A stretch of 30,639 bases of DNA from an uncultured Bacteroidales bacterium (lineage in GTDB: Bacteria; Bacteroidota; Bacteroidia; Bacteroidales; UBA932), in assembly GCA_934693135.1 (NCBI GenBank), contig CAKUVA010000024.1, positions 1-30,639 of the forward strand, given 5' to 3'. Each line of letters starts with the position of its first letter. The first letter of the stretch is position 1. Shown here piece by piece: positions 16,171 through 24,738 of this stretch. The position numbers and the translations under genes were made by a program. Below the pieces are notes generated by a model, which saw only the letters and a program-made list of their open reading frames with translations, did not search any database and was not told the DNA's origin.

Positions 16171-17163
16171 ATGAACAATTTAACATCTTTCGCCGCAATT
16201 GCGGCATGCATGACTATGTCTATTGCGTCATGCTCTCAAACTGAGACAACACCTGAGACTCAAACCAAGTACAACCCAATTGAAATCACGGCAAAAATTG
16301 GTGGACTAGAAAGTAAAGCAGTTCCTTCCAAAGACAATGAAGTCATCGTGAACAAAGTTCAAATTTTCGTATTCAACGAAGATGGGAGCATTGACGGATA
16401 TACGTCAGCGACACAATACACAAATAACGTGAAAGTACGTTGTACTCCAGGTAAAAAGACGATCTACGCAATTGTCAATGGACCTGACGAGAAAGTAGAA
16501 AGTAAATCAGAACTTGAAAAGAAAGTGTCATGGCTCAAGGACAATGCAGACAGAAACTATATAATGACAGGATTTGAAAACTCAGAACTTGATGCAGCTT
16601 CAGAAGTCACTATACCTGTCAGACGAATTGCCGCCCGAATAGTTCTTGAGAATGTCATAAGACAATTTACATCACCGGCACTCGGAGACAAACAGCTTGA
16701 TCTCACCGGTGTATATGCCATAAATGTCTGCGGAGATATATCCTATGACCTCTCATCCAGTCCAACGATATGGTACAATATGCAGAAAAATGAAAATACA
16801 AATGATGTTAGCCACCTAATATATAAGTCATTAAGTAAGCAAAACATAAAAAACAACACGACAATTCCAGTAGGTGCTTACATCTATGTATATCCTAACT
16901 CCACAACAGAGGACTCTTTCTCAATGGGAGGAGGTCCAAGAAAGACAAGACTGATAGTCGAGTTTGTATTCAACGGCAAAACATGTTACTACCCTATAAC
17001 ATTCGATAAGATAGAAGCCAATAAGACATACACGGTAAACAATCTCACCCTCACTCGACCTGGAGGAGAAAACCCTGATAGCGAAATCACAGTCAATGAC
17101 TGCCAATTTAATATCAGAGTGGAAGATTGGGAAGTTGGATTCAGTGATAACATTCAAATATAA
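16171..17163 (+). CDS. Putative major fimbrillin (type V pilin)
   Basis: A 330-residue FimA/Mfa1-type fimbrillin. A lipoprotein signal (MTMSIASCSQ, Cys21) fits export and outer-membrane processing before polymerisation. Pattern features are VNKVQIFVFNEDG, KKTIYAIVNGP, NYIMTG, VTIPVRRIAARIVLENV (the conserved Arg-rich strand of the N-terminal domain), and a C-terminal domain with FNGKTCYYPITFDKIEANKT and YTVNNLTLTRPG. The region corresponding to the maturation site reads LESKAVPS, with Lys rather than Arg (inference). It lies between a minor-subunit gene and the FimB/Mfa2-like gene. Confidence 0.8.
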   Translation: MNNLTSFAAIAACMTMSIASCSQTETTPETQTKYNPIEITAKIGGLESKAVPSKDNEVIVNKVQIFVFNEDGSIDGYTSATQYTNNVKVRCTPGKKTIYAIVNGPDEKVESKSELEKKVSWLKDNADRNYIMTGFENSELDAASEVTIPVRRIAARIVLENVIRQFTSPALGDKQLDLTGVYAINVCGDISYDLSSSPTIWYNMQKNENTNDVSHLIYKSLSKQNIKNNTTIPVGAYIYVYPNSTTEDSFSMGGGPRKTRLIVEFVFNGKTCYYPITFDKIEANKTYTVNNLTLTRPGGENPDSEITVNDCQFNIRVEDWEVGFSDNIQI

Positions 17164-17172
17164 ACATCATAT

Positions 17173-17970
17173 ATGACACTACGGTCTACTATTCTGTTGC
17201 TCTTGACGGCATCTATAATATCGTGCTCAATAAAGGAGGAGAGATCCGAATGTCCATGCAGACTGACAATTGACCTTTCGGATGCATCTGAGGTTTTCGG
17301 TCCAGCATCAGTGTACATATGGGAAAGAACAAAATTGTTATGTTCAGAAACTATTCCCATTACAGGGAGAAGCGCCTCTTTCGTAAAAGATGTTACAAAA
17401 TGTCGTTTAGAAGTATCTGCGATACAAGGCCTTACTGACAGCAGGATTGTAGGCCGCAATGTCATTATACCTTATGGCCATGATGCCGACAGATTGATGG
17501 TATATGGAAATGAAATTCTTTGCGACAAAGAGCAGATTATTGAGAAAGCCACATTAGTAAAAAATTGGACCACTCTGACAATCGAATACTCAAATCAAGA
17601 AGGGAAAGAATACCCATATGATTTTATTGTAACCGGTGATATACAAGGATTTGATATATACTCGACAACACCTGTTGCAGGAAAATTCCAATGCAAGGCT
17701 AAAAAGCTGTCCACATGGCACACAGGAACATCAGTAGATCTACCTCGCCAATTCGCAAATGGTGAAGGACTTGAGCTTACATTACTTTCAAAAAAAACAG
17801 GAAAAGAAGAGATAAAATACAATTTGTCTGACATCATAAATCAAACTGGATTCAGATGGGATAGTACTAATCTCAATGACATACGCATATATATAAATTA
17901 TGCCGGTCTAATGGCCGGCATAAAGATAACTGACTGGGAAAACGGAGCTGATATCTCCGTAATCATATAA
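17173..17970 (+). CDS. FimB/Mfa2-family fimbrial anchor lipoprotein
   Basis: A 265-residue lipoprotein (TASIISCSIKEE, Cys18) with the family hallmark RSECPCRLTIDLS just after the lipidated Cys. FimB/Mfa2 proteins anchor the fimbria to the outer membrane and limit its length. Further pattern elements are ASVYIWERTKLL, SIQG-like LEVSAIQGLTD, LEYSN-type strand and a C-terminal IKITDWENGADISVII. It starts 9 bp after the fimbrillin stop and ends 1 bp before the convergent cysH stop, with no room for an independent terminator. Confidence 0.83.
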   Translation: MTLRSTILLLLTASIISCSIKEERSECPCRLTIDLSDASEVFGPASVYIWERTKLLCSETIPITGRSASFVKDVTKCRLEVSAIQGLTDSRIVGRNVIIPYGHDADRLMVYGNEILCDKEQIIEKATLVKNWTTLTIEYSNQEGKEYPYDFIVTGDIQGFDIYSTTPVAGKFQCKAKKLSTWHTGTSVDLPRQFANGEGLELTLLSKKTGKEEIKYNLSDIINQTGFRWDSTNLNDIRIYINYAGLMAGIKITDWENGADISVII

Positions 17971-17971
17971 T

Positions 17972-18718
17972 TTATTTTCTCGAATGAAGTCCACATTCAC
18001 GATGATCGGGATCTTCCCACCACCATCTTCCAGCACGAATATCCTCACCTGGCGTTATAGCTCTTGTACAAGGCTGACAACCAATGCTTGGGAATCCGTG
18101 TTCATGCAACTTATTATAAGGCACGCCATTCGTCTTGACATATGTTTTCACCTGCTCCTCTGTCCATAATATGAGAGGATTAAGTTTTATGACATTATCC
18201 GCAGTATCATACTCAACCATCTGCATTCCAGCCCTCGTCACAGATTGTTCACGACGGAGTCCACTAATCCATACATGCACATTCTTAAGTGCTCGCTTCA
18301 AAGGTTCTACTTTACGGACATTACAACACAGATGTCTCAATTCCACACTATCATAAAATAGATTGATACCATGCTCTCTTACCATCTCTTGAACCTTGCG
18401 GAAATCGGGGAAATAGACCTCAATCTTTATCCCATATTGCATATTGGTTCTGTCTATAAGATCATAGGTTTCAGGAAATTGTCTGCCTGTATCAAGAGTG
18501 AAAATTCTTGCATCCTTGCGAATTTTCACCATCATATCTGTAATTGTCTGATCTTCATAGCTCAAGCTCGAAGATAGCGCAGCCGAATTAGTAAATTCAT
18601 TGAGAAAATACTCCAATGCTTTTTCCGGCTCTTGAGACATAAACTCAACATTCTTTTCTGCTGCGAACGCCTCACGCTCGCGAACAGACATTGAAGCGAA
18701 TCTTTCTTCGGTATTCAT
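17972..18718 (-). CDS. cysH: Adenylylsulfate (APS) reductase CysH
   Basis: Thioredoxin-dependent reduction of activated sulfate to sulfite. The assimilatory APS-reductase signature is complete: CC at 131-132 and CxxC at 214-217 (GCQPC) for a 4Fe-4S cluster, plus the catalytic ECGLH at 241-245. WISGLRREQS and TLDTGRQFPETY are further family motifs. The cluster cysteines indicate use of APS rather than PAPS, consistent with no cysC gene here. I chose ATG 18718 over an in-frame TTG at 18724. It follows cysN with 6 bp between stop and start and is last of cysDNH. Confidence 0.93.
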   Translation of the reverse strand: MNTEERFASMSVREREAFAAEKNVEFMSQEPEKALEYFLNEFTNSAALSSSLSYEDQTITDMMVKIRKDARIFTLDTGRQFPETYDLIDRTNMQYGIKIEVYFPDFRKVQEMVREHGINLFYDSVELRHLCCNVRKVEPLKRALKNVHVWISGLRREQSVTRAGMQMVEYDTADNVIKLNPLILWTEEQVKTYVKTNGVPYNKLHEHGFPSIGCQPCTRAITPGEDIRAGRWWWEDPDHRECGLHSRK

Positions 18719-18724
18719 ACTCAA

Positions 18725-20011
18725 CTAAATTTCGTCAGGAACAATCATACCAGCACCGACAGTGTCATTGGTTCCTTCTTCAATGAATATCAAGCTACCC
18801 ATTGTCCTGTTATCCTTATAATAATCATAAACAAGAGGGTCAGCAGTTTTAATACGAACTCTTGCGATATCATTCATGACAAGTTTTTCAACATCATAAA
18901 TTTTCTCGCGAGTATTTATATCTATCTTGTATTCAATTTCTCTGACAATTCCAAGAGTCTGCTGAGTGGCATGACGTATTATATATTTCTTTCCTTGCTG
19001 AAGCGGCGAGTTTCTAAACCAGCACACATTCAGCAACACTTCTTGATCTACCATTGGCTGTATACCAGAGTCCGATACTATAACATCTCCTCTGCTAATA
19101 TCAATATCATCAGCGAGTGTTACATCAACGGATTCCGGTGTAACCGCAGAATCAAGACTCTTTTCACCAAGATAGATTCCTGTCACTTTGGATGTCATTT
19201 CCGATGGATAAACTTTCACTATATCCCCCACTTTGACAGAGCCTTCCGCAAGACGACCCGCATAGCCTCTGAAATCCGGGAATTTAGCTGATATCGGCCT
19301 TACTACATACTGCACAGGAAGGCGCATACGATCTTCTGCCTCCACCGGTAACTGAACAGTCTCAAGAAAGTCAAGTAAAGCCTTACCGTTATACCAAGGC
19401 ATGTTTTCTGACTTATTAACGACATTGTCACCAAGTTTAGCTGAAATAGGTATAAATGTAACATTTCCCAACTCTATAGATGACGCCATCTCTTTATAGT
19501 CAGAAACGATCTTGTCAAATACTTCCTGTGAGAAATCTACAAGGTCCATTTTGTTGACACATACGACTACTTCCTTTATAGCTAAAAGAGAAGCAATGTA
19601 TGAATGTCTCACAGTCTGCTCCATAATTCCATGCCTTGCATCTACAAGTATCACGGCAAGATCGGCTGTTGACGCCCCAGTAACCATATTTCTTGTATAC
19701 TGGATATGTCCTGGAGTATCAGCTATGATGAATTTACGTTTAGGAGTGGCGAAATATCTGTATGCCACATCGATAGTGATACCTTGTTCCCTTTCAGCAC
19801 GTAGACCATCTGTGAGAAGAGCCAAATTCACCTCTTCATTCCCCCTACTCCTTGAGGCCTCCTCTACAGCCTCAAGTTGATCTTCGAAAATAGATTTCGA
19901 ATCATACAACAATCTTCCTATCAACGTACTCTTGCCATCATCCACGCTTCCAGCCGTCGTAAAACGGAGCAACTGCATGTTCAAGTATCCTTTCGTATTC
20001 TGTGTTTCCAT
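18725..20011 (-). CDS. cysN: Sulfate adenylyltransferase subunit 1 CysN
   Basis: GTPase subunit of ATP sulfurylase; GTP hydrolysis drives APS formation by CysD. EF-Tu-like motifs: AGSVDDGKS (20-28) as G1, GITIDVAYRYF switch, DTPGH (98-102), NKMD (153-156). Beta-barrel domains follow (RLPVQYVVRPISAKFPDFRG). At 428 residues there is no fused CysC kinase domain, unlike CysNC proteins. An alternative start at MQLLRFTTAG is possible. It is separated from cysD by 94 bp holding a strong hairpin that may tune their ratio. Confidence 0.95.
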   Translation of the reverse strand: METQNTKGYLNMQLLRFTTAGSVDDGKSTLIGRLLYDSKSIFEDQLEAVEEASRSRGNEEVNLALLTDGLRAEREQGITIDVAYRYFATPKRKFIIADTPGHIQYTRNMVTGASTADLAVILVDARHGIMEQTVRHSYIASLLAIKEVVVCVNKMDLVDFSQEVFDKIVSDYKEMASSIELGNVTFIPISAKLGDNVVNKSENMPWYNGKALLDFLETVQLPVEAEDRMRLPVQYVVRPISAKFPDFRGYAGRLAEGSVKVGDIVKVYPSEMTSKVTGIYLGEKSLDSAVTPESVDVTLADDIDISRGDVIVSDSGIQPMVDQEVLLNVCWFRNSPLQQGKKYIIRHATQQTLGIVREIEYKIDINTREKIYDVEKLVMNDIARVRIKTADPLVYDYYKDNRTMGSLIFIEEGTNDTVGAGMIVPDEI

Positions 20012-20039
20012 TTTAACTCATTTTTCATTGAACTATTTC

Positions 20040-20087
20040 TTAGGAGTTGTTTAAATTTATATCGAATAAAATTTAAACAGCTTCTTA
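20040..20087. repeat. Dispersed repeat copy 3, hairpin between cysD and cysN
   Basis: The arms at 20040-20058 (ending GTTGTTTAAATTT) and 20069-20087 (starting AAATTTAAACAGC) pair over 19 positions with one mismatch and two G-U type differences, enclosing ATATCGAATA. The reverse complement aligns with repeats at 11961-11998 and 11787-11815. Within a cys transcript it would form a stable hairpin, which could protect the cysD mRNA 3' end or attenuate cysN. Confidence 0.6.
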
Positions 20088-20105
20088 CAACGCATAGTGA
20101 GATTT

Positions 20106-21011
20106 CTAAAAGTATCCTGCTTTCTTACGATCTTCCATGGCTGTCTCCGAACGCTTGTCATCAGCTCTTCCGCCACGCTCCGTCACACGAGATGAAGCGA
20201 TTTCATCAATAATATCTTCTATACTATGCGCATGTGACAAAGTAAGGCCAGTGCAAGTTACATCACCTATTGTACGACAACGAACTTCCTTCTCTACGAC
20301 CTCCTCCTCCGGACGGCGCGGAATAACAGCAGGTTCAGCTGCAAGCCATTGTCCATCACGGAAAAACACTTTACGAGTATGTGTATAGTAAAGGCTTGGT
20401 AATTCAATTCCTTCCTGATAAATGTACTGCCACACATCCATCTCTGTCCAATTACTGATTGGGAACACTCTAAAATGTTCGCCAGGATTCTTCATACCAT
20501 TGTAGATATTCCACAATTCAGGACGTTGATTCTTTGGATTCCACTGCCCAAACTCATCACGATGAGAAAATATTCGTTCCTTAGCTCGAGCCTTCTCCTC
20601 ATCACGTCTTGCGCCACCACATGCAGCATCAAACTTATATTTGGCTAACGTATCAAGTAAAGTCACTGTCTGCAGTTTATTTCTGCTCGCATTATAACCT
20701 GTTTCCTCTTTAACCTTTCCCTCGTCAATAGATTCCTGTACTGAACCAACAATAAGATCAGCACCAAGCTTCTTTACGAGTTCATCCCTATATGTTATAG
20801 TTTCAGGGAAATTATGACCAGTATCAATATGGACAAGTGGGAACGGAATTTTTGCGGGATAAAATGCCTTGTATGCCAAATATGTAAGCACTATCGAGTC
20901 TTTTCCTCCAGAGAAAAGAATACAAGGGCGCTCGAACTGCGCCGCGACTTCCCGAAGTATGTATATAGACTCAGCCTCAAGTTCCTTGAGATGCGTAAGA
21001 TGTTCGCTCAT
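20106..21011 (-). CDS. cysD: Sulfate adenylyltransferase subunit 2 CysD
   Basis: Catalytic subunit of ATP sulfurylase, making APS from ATP and sulfate with CysN. The PP-loop is SGGKDS at 34-39 (ILFSGGKDSIVLTYLAYKAF region), and further family blocks are VHIDTGHNFPET, FDAACGGARRDEEKARAKER, RIFSHRDEFGQWNPK and FPISNWTEMDVWQYI. Its 301 residues are normal and end KKAGYF, as typical. It is the first gene of cysD-cysN-cysH, with a promoter about 30 bp upstream. Confidence 0.97.
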   Translation of the reverse strand: MSEHLTHLKELEAESIYILREVAAQFERPCILFSGGKDSIVLTYLAYKAFYPAKIPFPLVHIDTGHNFPETITYRDELVKKLGADLIVGSVQESIDEGKVKEETGYNASRNKLQTVTLLDTLAKYKFDAACGGARRDEEKARAKERIFSHRDEFGQWNPKNQRPELWNIYNGMKNPGEHFRVFPISNWTEMDVWQYIYQEGIELPSLYYTHTRKVFFRDGQWLAAEPAVIPRRPEEEVVEKEVRCRTIGDVTCTGLTLSHAHSIEDIIDEIASSRVTERGGRADDKRSETAMEDRKKAGYF

Positions 21012-21037
21012 TTCTATTTTCTTTTATTACAATTTTA

Positions 21038-21045
21038 CAAATATA
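21038..21045 (-). promoter_or_regulatory. cys operon promoter -7 element
   Basis: On the minus strand TATATTTG matches TAnnTTTG 26 bp before the cysD start, in the 54-bp gap after pstB. It makes cysDNH transcriptionally separate from the upstream pst genes. Confidence 0.6.
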
Positions 21046-21065
21046 CGATTTTTTCACGATGAGAC

Positions 21066-21839
21066 CTAACTGAATACTCCTGACAGGTATTTCTTGGTAA
21101 GTTCTTCTTCAGGGTTTTCGAATACTTTTTTAGCATCTCCAATTTCAACGACCTCGCCAAGATACAGAAACACAGCATAATCCGCTATACGAAGCGCCTG
21201 TCTCAATGTGTGAGTCACCATAATTATAGAATATTTTTCTTTCAACTTAACGAACAGATTCTCAACGATCTTGCTCGATACAGGATCCAACGCGCTTGTA
21301 GCCTCATCCGCAAGAATATAATCAGGTTCTACAGCAAGACTACGAGCAAGACACAGACGTTGCTGTTGACCTATTGAAAGACGCATTGCTGAATTCTGCA
21401 AACGGTCTTTCACTTCATCCCACAATCCTACTTCAGTAAGATATTTTTCAACAACTTCTGCCATCTCTTTCTTTTTCGGATGCATTCCATGAATTCTGCA
21501 TCCATAAGCGACATTATCGAATATTGACATAGGCAAAGGGCACGGACGCTGAGGGACCAATCCAACACGCCTGCGAAGTTCTATTAGATCATTGTATTTA
21601 GCACTGATTATGTCTTGGTCACCAATAAGGATACTGCCATTTACTTTAACATTGTCAACATTGTCAATCAATCTATTGAGACTCTTAAGAAGCGTACTTT
21701 TTCCACATCCTGAAGGTCCGATAATACATGTAATCCTATTCTTCGGGAATGTAAGGTTTATGTTCTTGAGAATTTGACGACCATCTATAGACAAGTTAAA
21801 ATCCTTGACTACCATCTGGTCTTTATCTTTATTTTCCAT
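21066..21839 (-). CDS. pstB: Phosphate ABC transporter ATPase PstB
   Basis: ATP-hydrolysing subunit powering PstSCA phosphate uptake. Walker A GPSGCGKST around 39-47 is followed by LLKSLNRLID, a PstB-type sequence; the Q-loop lies in VGLVPQRPCPLPMSIFDNVAYG. The signature motif is LSIGQQQRLCLARSLAVEP, and Walker B is ILADEATSALDPVSS. Compared with usual PstB (LSGGQQQRL, DEPTSALDP) the signature Gly is Ile and the Pro after the catalytic Glu is Ala; D and E are retained. It starts 2 bp after pstA. Confidence 0.92.
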   Translation of the reverse strand: MENKDKDQMVVKDFNLSIDGRQILKNINLTFPKNRITCIIGPSGCGKSTLLKSLNRLIDNVDNVKVNGSILIGDQDIISAKYNDLIELRRRVGLVPQRPCPLPMSIFDNVAYGCRIHGMHPKKKEMAEVVEKYLTEVGLWDEVKDRLQNSAMRLSIGQQQRLCLARSLAVEPDYILADEATSALDPVSSKIVENLFVKLKEKYSIIMVTHTLRQALRIADYAVFLYLGEVVEIGDAKKVFENPEEELTKKYLSGVFS

Positions 21840-21841
21840 AA

Positions 21842-22693
21842 TTACAGATTATTCTTCGTGAAATGATTTGTTATCCAACGCCCTCCAAGACTTAATATCA
21901 GTACTATTACCGTAAGCACGAGCGCTGCGGCATAAGCTCGTCCCGGAAAAGGTTCAGGCATGGTTATCCAGTTAAAAATAGCCAATGGCAGCGTTGCTGT
22001 AGGTGAAGACAGAGAAGTGGCTACAGAGTCTGAAAATCCAGCAGTAAACATAACCGCCGCAGCATCACCTATCGCTTTTCCCACTGCAAGCAAAGTCGCT
22101 GTAGCCATTCCTGGGAGAACTTGCTTTACAACAACTTTCAATGTTTCCCACTTAGTAGCACCCAATGAATATGCAGCATCTATCATATCATCAGGAACAG
22201 AACGTGAAATTTCATCACCACTCCTAATGAACATAGGTATTATAAGCAATGTACTGACTATTATTCCACCCAACACTGATGCCCTCATACCTATCATAAC
22301 CATAATCATAAATGCAAAAGCGCCATAGACAATAGATGGGATACCATAAAGCACATCATAGACAAGCCGTGCCATATAGGATAGCCAATTCGAACGCCTG
22401 AGATATAAATTCATATAAAAAACTACAGGAATACTCACACACAATGCTATCAAAGTAGCGGGGGCAACTACAATGATTGACCCGAGAATTGCATTCAAAA
22501 AACCACCATCATCAGCCGTATTCCAGTTCTTTCCAGGCACACGAGTAACCATATCCCATGATATTGATCCTATCCCCTTGACAAAAATAGTCCATATTAT
22601 GGACACTACAAATGCGAGAATCAGCAATACTGCTCCCCACATCAGAACCTTAATGATTTTCTCCTCAATAAATTTACTTTCTATTTTTTTCAT
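21842..22693 (-). CDS. pstA: Phosphate ABC transporter permease PstA
   Basis: A 283-residue inner-membrane permease with about six membrane segments. IPSIVYGAFAF and the cytoplasmic coupling helix (AAYSLGATKWETLKVVV) are standard PstA features, as is GKAIGDAAAVMFTAGFSDS. The Trp-rich periplasmic segment KNWNTADDGGFLNAILGSI also fits. It pairs with the PstC half of the fusion protein. Its start overlaps the pstSC stop by 4 bp (ATGA), indicating translational coupling. Confidence 0.93.
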   Translation of the reverse strand: MKKIESKFIEEKIIKVLMWGAVLLILAFVVSIIWTIFVKGIGSISWDMVTRVPGKNWNTADDGGFLNAILGSIIVVAPATLIALCVSIPVVFYMNLYLRRSNWLSYMARLVYDVLYGIPSIVYGAFAFMIMVMIGMRASVLGGIIVSTLLIIPMFIRSGDEISRSVPDDMIDAAYSLGATKWETLKVVVKQVLPGMATATLLAVGKAIGDAAAVMFTAGFSDSVATSLSSPTATLPLAIFNWITMPEPFPGRAYAAALVLTVIVLILSLGGRWITNHFTKNNL

Positions 22694-24639
22694 GACTGGC
22701 TCTTTTTCTGGACATTATAAAGAATAATACGCGACAAAACATTGAAAATAATTACGATAGCAAGCAACAACAGAGCAGCGAACATAATTGCAGACTCATA
22801 AAGAGGCACAGACGCCATTTCCCCATAATTATTTCCAATCAACGCAGGCAGTGTATAAAAGCCTTTGAACAAAGATTTCGGAATAGCCGGAATACTCCCG
22901 CAAACCATCATCACTGCAATAGTTTCACCCATAGCTTTGGACAATGCCAAAACAACAGCCGCAAATATACCGGAAAGAGACTTTCGAAGGACAACATTCT
23001 TAGTTGTCTGCCATTGCGTAGCACCCAATGCCATTGACGCATCCCTCAAGTCTTGAGGAACAGATGAAAATATTTCCACAAAAAGACTTACCATTATCGG
23101 TAGTACCATTACACAAAGCACAAGAGCTGCTGTAATAAGGCTGTATCCAGTCACAGGTATTAGCAATAAAATTCCCCAGACACCATAAATAACTGATGGT
23201 AGTGCTGCCAATATATCCAATGCAGGGTAGACAAATTTACGAACTACCTTCTTTGAATATTCCGTTAATGAGATTGCTGTAAGAATAGATAAAGGCAATG
23301 CTATGCAAATTGCAATGAATGTAACAGACAATGTTCCAGAGATAAACGGAAGAAATCCGAATTTCTTTTGAGATGGTTTCCACTCAGATGACGTAACAAG
23401 ACTCCAAAACGAATTCTCTTGAAGAATTGGCATTGATTTCCAAAAAAGGCCCACAATCATCGACACGAGCAAAAGCACTGATGAAATAGTGAGTATGAAC
23501 ATAAATACAGATGACACTCGCTGCTTATAGATACGTTTTTTATTCAATGTCCTATGAAATACTGATCCACTAAGCAATGCCACGATACCCAACATGATGG
23601 CAAAAAACACAATAATAACTAAATCAGTATTATTATTTCTTAAATCAGCAGCTCGTCTTGACGAACGAAGAAGTTTCATATCCTCACTCTGTACCTTTCC
23701 TGAAATTCTGACATAACCAGCAGGTTCATTGAATTTCTGCCCATCTTTAATGACATACTTCAAAAAAGCGACTGAAGCAGAATCTTTAGGAGCTCCTTTA
23801 CTAACAAAATAGAGATTTCGAGCAGGAGGTGCAGGGAAGATACCATCTTCAATCGCATGCACAAGATGCTCCTTGGTTGCATAACAACTCTCCTCCTCGT
23901 TTATTTCTCCATCCATGTCAGAATCTACCGGGAACATAGCAATCCCTTCTTGAGGTCTGTGTGTCTGAGGATCATAAGCATAAGCTAAGTTATTGTAACC
24001 TATTCCCCATTTGTCTTTTTGAACAGCCTGAGCAATTCCAGGATCTCCGAACACAGCAGTCCCAATAAGATCTTCCTGCTTGGAGTCGAACCATAACGCA
24101 AATGTCTGAGCGGCACCACATGCATCTGATCTTGTATATACATGAATCTTATGCCGGTCATTATTACCAAGAAGCTGCCCCCATGTCTTAATTTCGCCAG
24201 TAACCCAAATTTTTCGCGCCTCATCAGAAGTAATTCCCCGCTTCTGAATTATGTCAATGTAAGGATTTTCCGCATTAACATCAGGGATAACAGCATCCAT
24301 GCCGACTACGAAGGCTATCGCACCGGCATCCTTCTCCTCTTCATGCAAGTCTCTCGAAAGCATTGCATAATCCACCATACCATTCAAGACATCAGTCATT
24401 CCTTTCCCAGCACCTCCTGCCGACACATCAATCTTAACGCCAGGATACTTCACCTGAAATTCATTGGACCATTGCACAGCGAGAGGGTACAATGCAAAAG
24501 CACCAGATATAGAGACCTGTCCATCAAGTTTCTCATGCTTCATTCCTGAAGGATAAGTTCCACAGGACACAAGCATGCAAATAGCCGATAGAACAGCTAA
24601 AATATAGTTCAATATCGAATGTCGCATCAAAGTTTGCAT
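22690..24639 (-). CDS. pstC: PstS-PstC fusion phosphate transporter protein
   Basis: A single 649-residue frame combining two normally separate subunits. N-terminal part: lipoprotein signal (CMLVSC, Cys26) and a phosphate-binding protein fold, about residues 35-325. Its SISGAFALYPL, DVSAGGAGKGM and TRSDACGAAQTF match the anion-binding loops. C-terminal part: a hydrophobic segment (TDLVIIVFFAIMLGIVALL) leads into the PstC permease with LPFISGTLSVTFIAI, ALPSVIYGVWG, the coupling loop MALGATQWQTTKNVV, and GETIAVMMVCG. The binding domain would thus be covalently held at the periplasmic face. The start could be Met1 or Met5 (24627). No internal stop or frameshift separates the halves. Confidence 0.93.
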   Translation of the reverse strand: MQTLMRHSILNYILAVLSAICMLVSCGTYPSGMKHEKLDGQVSISGAFALYPLAVQWSNEFQVKYPGVKIDVSAGGAGKGMTDVLNGMVDYAMLSRDLHEEEKDAGAIAFVVGMDAVIPDVNAENPYIDIIQKRGITSDEARKIWVTGEIKTWGQLLGNNDRHKIHVYTRSDACGAAQTFALWFDSKQEDLIGTAVFGDPGIAQAVQKDKWGIGYNNLAYAYDPQTHRPQEGIAMFPVDSDMDGEINEEESCYATKEHLVHAIEDGIFPAPPARNLYFVSKGAPKDSASVAFLKYVIKDGQKFNEPAGYVRISGKVQSEDMKLLRSSRRAADLRNNNTDLVIIVFFAIMLGIVALLSGSVFHRTLNKKRIYKQRVSSVFMFILTISSVLLLVSMIVGLFWKSMPILQENSFWSLVTSSEWKPSQKKFGFLPFISGTLSVTFIAICIALPLSILTAISLTEYSKKVVRKFVYPALDILAALPSVIYGVWGILLLIPVTGYSLITAALVLCVMVLPIMVSLFVEIFSSVPQDLRDASMALGATQWQTTKNVVLRKSLSGIFAAVVLALSKAMGETIAVMMVCGSIPAIPKSLFKGFYTLPALIGNNYGEMASVPLYESAIMFAALLLLAIVIIFNVLSRIILYNVQKKSQS

Positions 24640-24664
24640 TTGAAGTCAATCAAGTTTAAATCTT

Positions 24665-24696
24665 CAAATTTATTAAATGAGCCCGAATTATCAAAA
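24665..24696 (-). promoter_or_regulatory. pst operon promoter
   Basis: Minus strand: TTTTG (24692-24696), 19-bp spacer, TAAATTTG (24665-24672), an excellent match to the Bacteroidota -33/-7 consensus (TTTG-N17-23-TAnnTTTG). It lies about 25 bp upstream of the pstSC start and is divergent from the tmRNA promoter. No Pho-box-like repeat is apparent. Confidence 0.65.
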
Positions 24697-24698
24697 TA

Positions 24699-24728
24699 TT
24701 GCCATTTAAGAAAAAACTTGTATATTTG
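24699..24728 (+). promoter_or_regulatory. tmRNA promoter
   Basis: TTG at 24699-24701, a 19-bp spacer and TATATTTG at 24721-24728 fit the Bacteroidota consensus. The mature tmRNA 5' end lies 11 bp downstream. Confidence 0.65.
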
Positions 24729-24738
24729 TTGAACTCTC

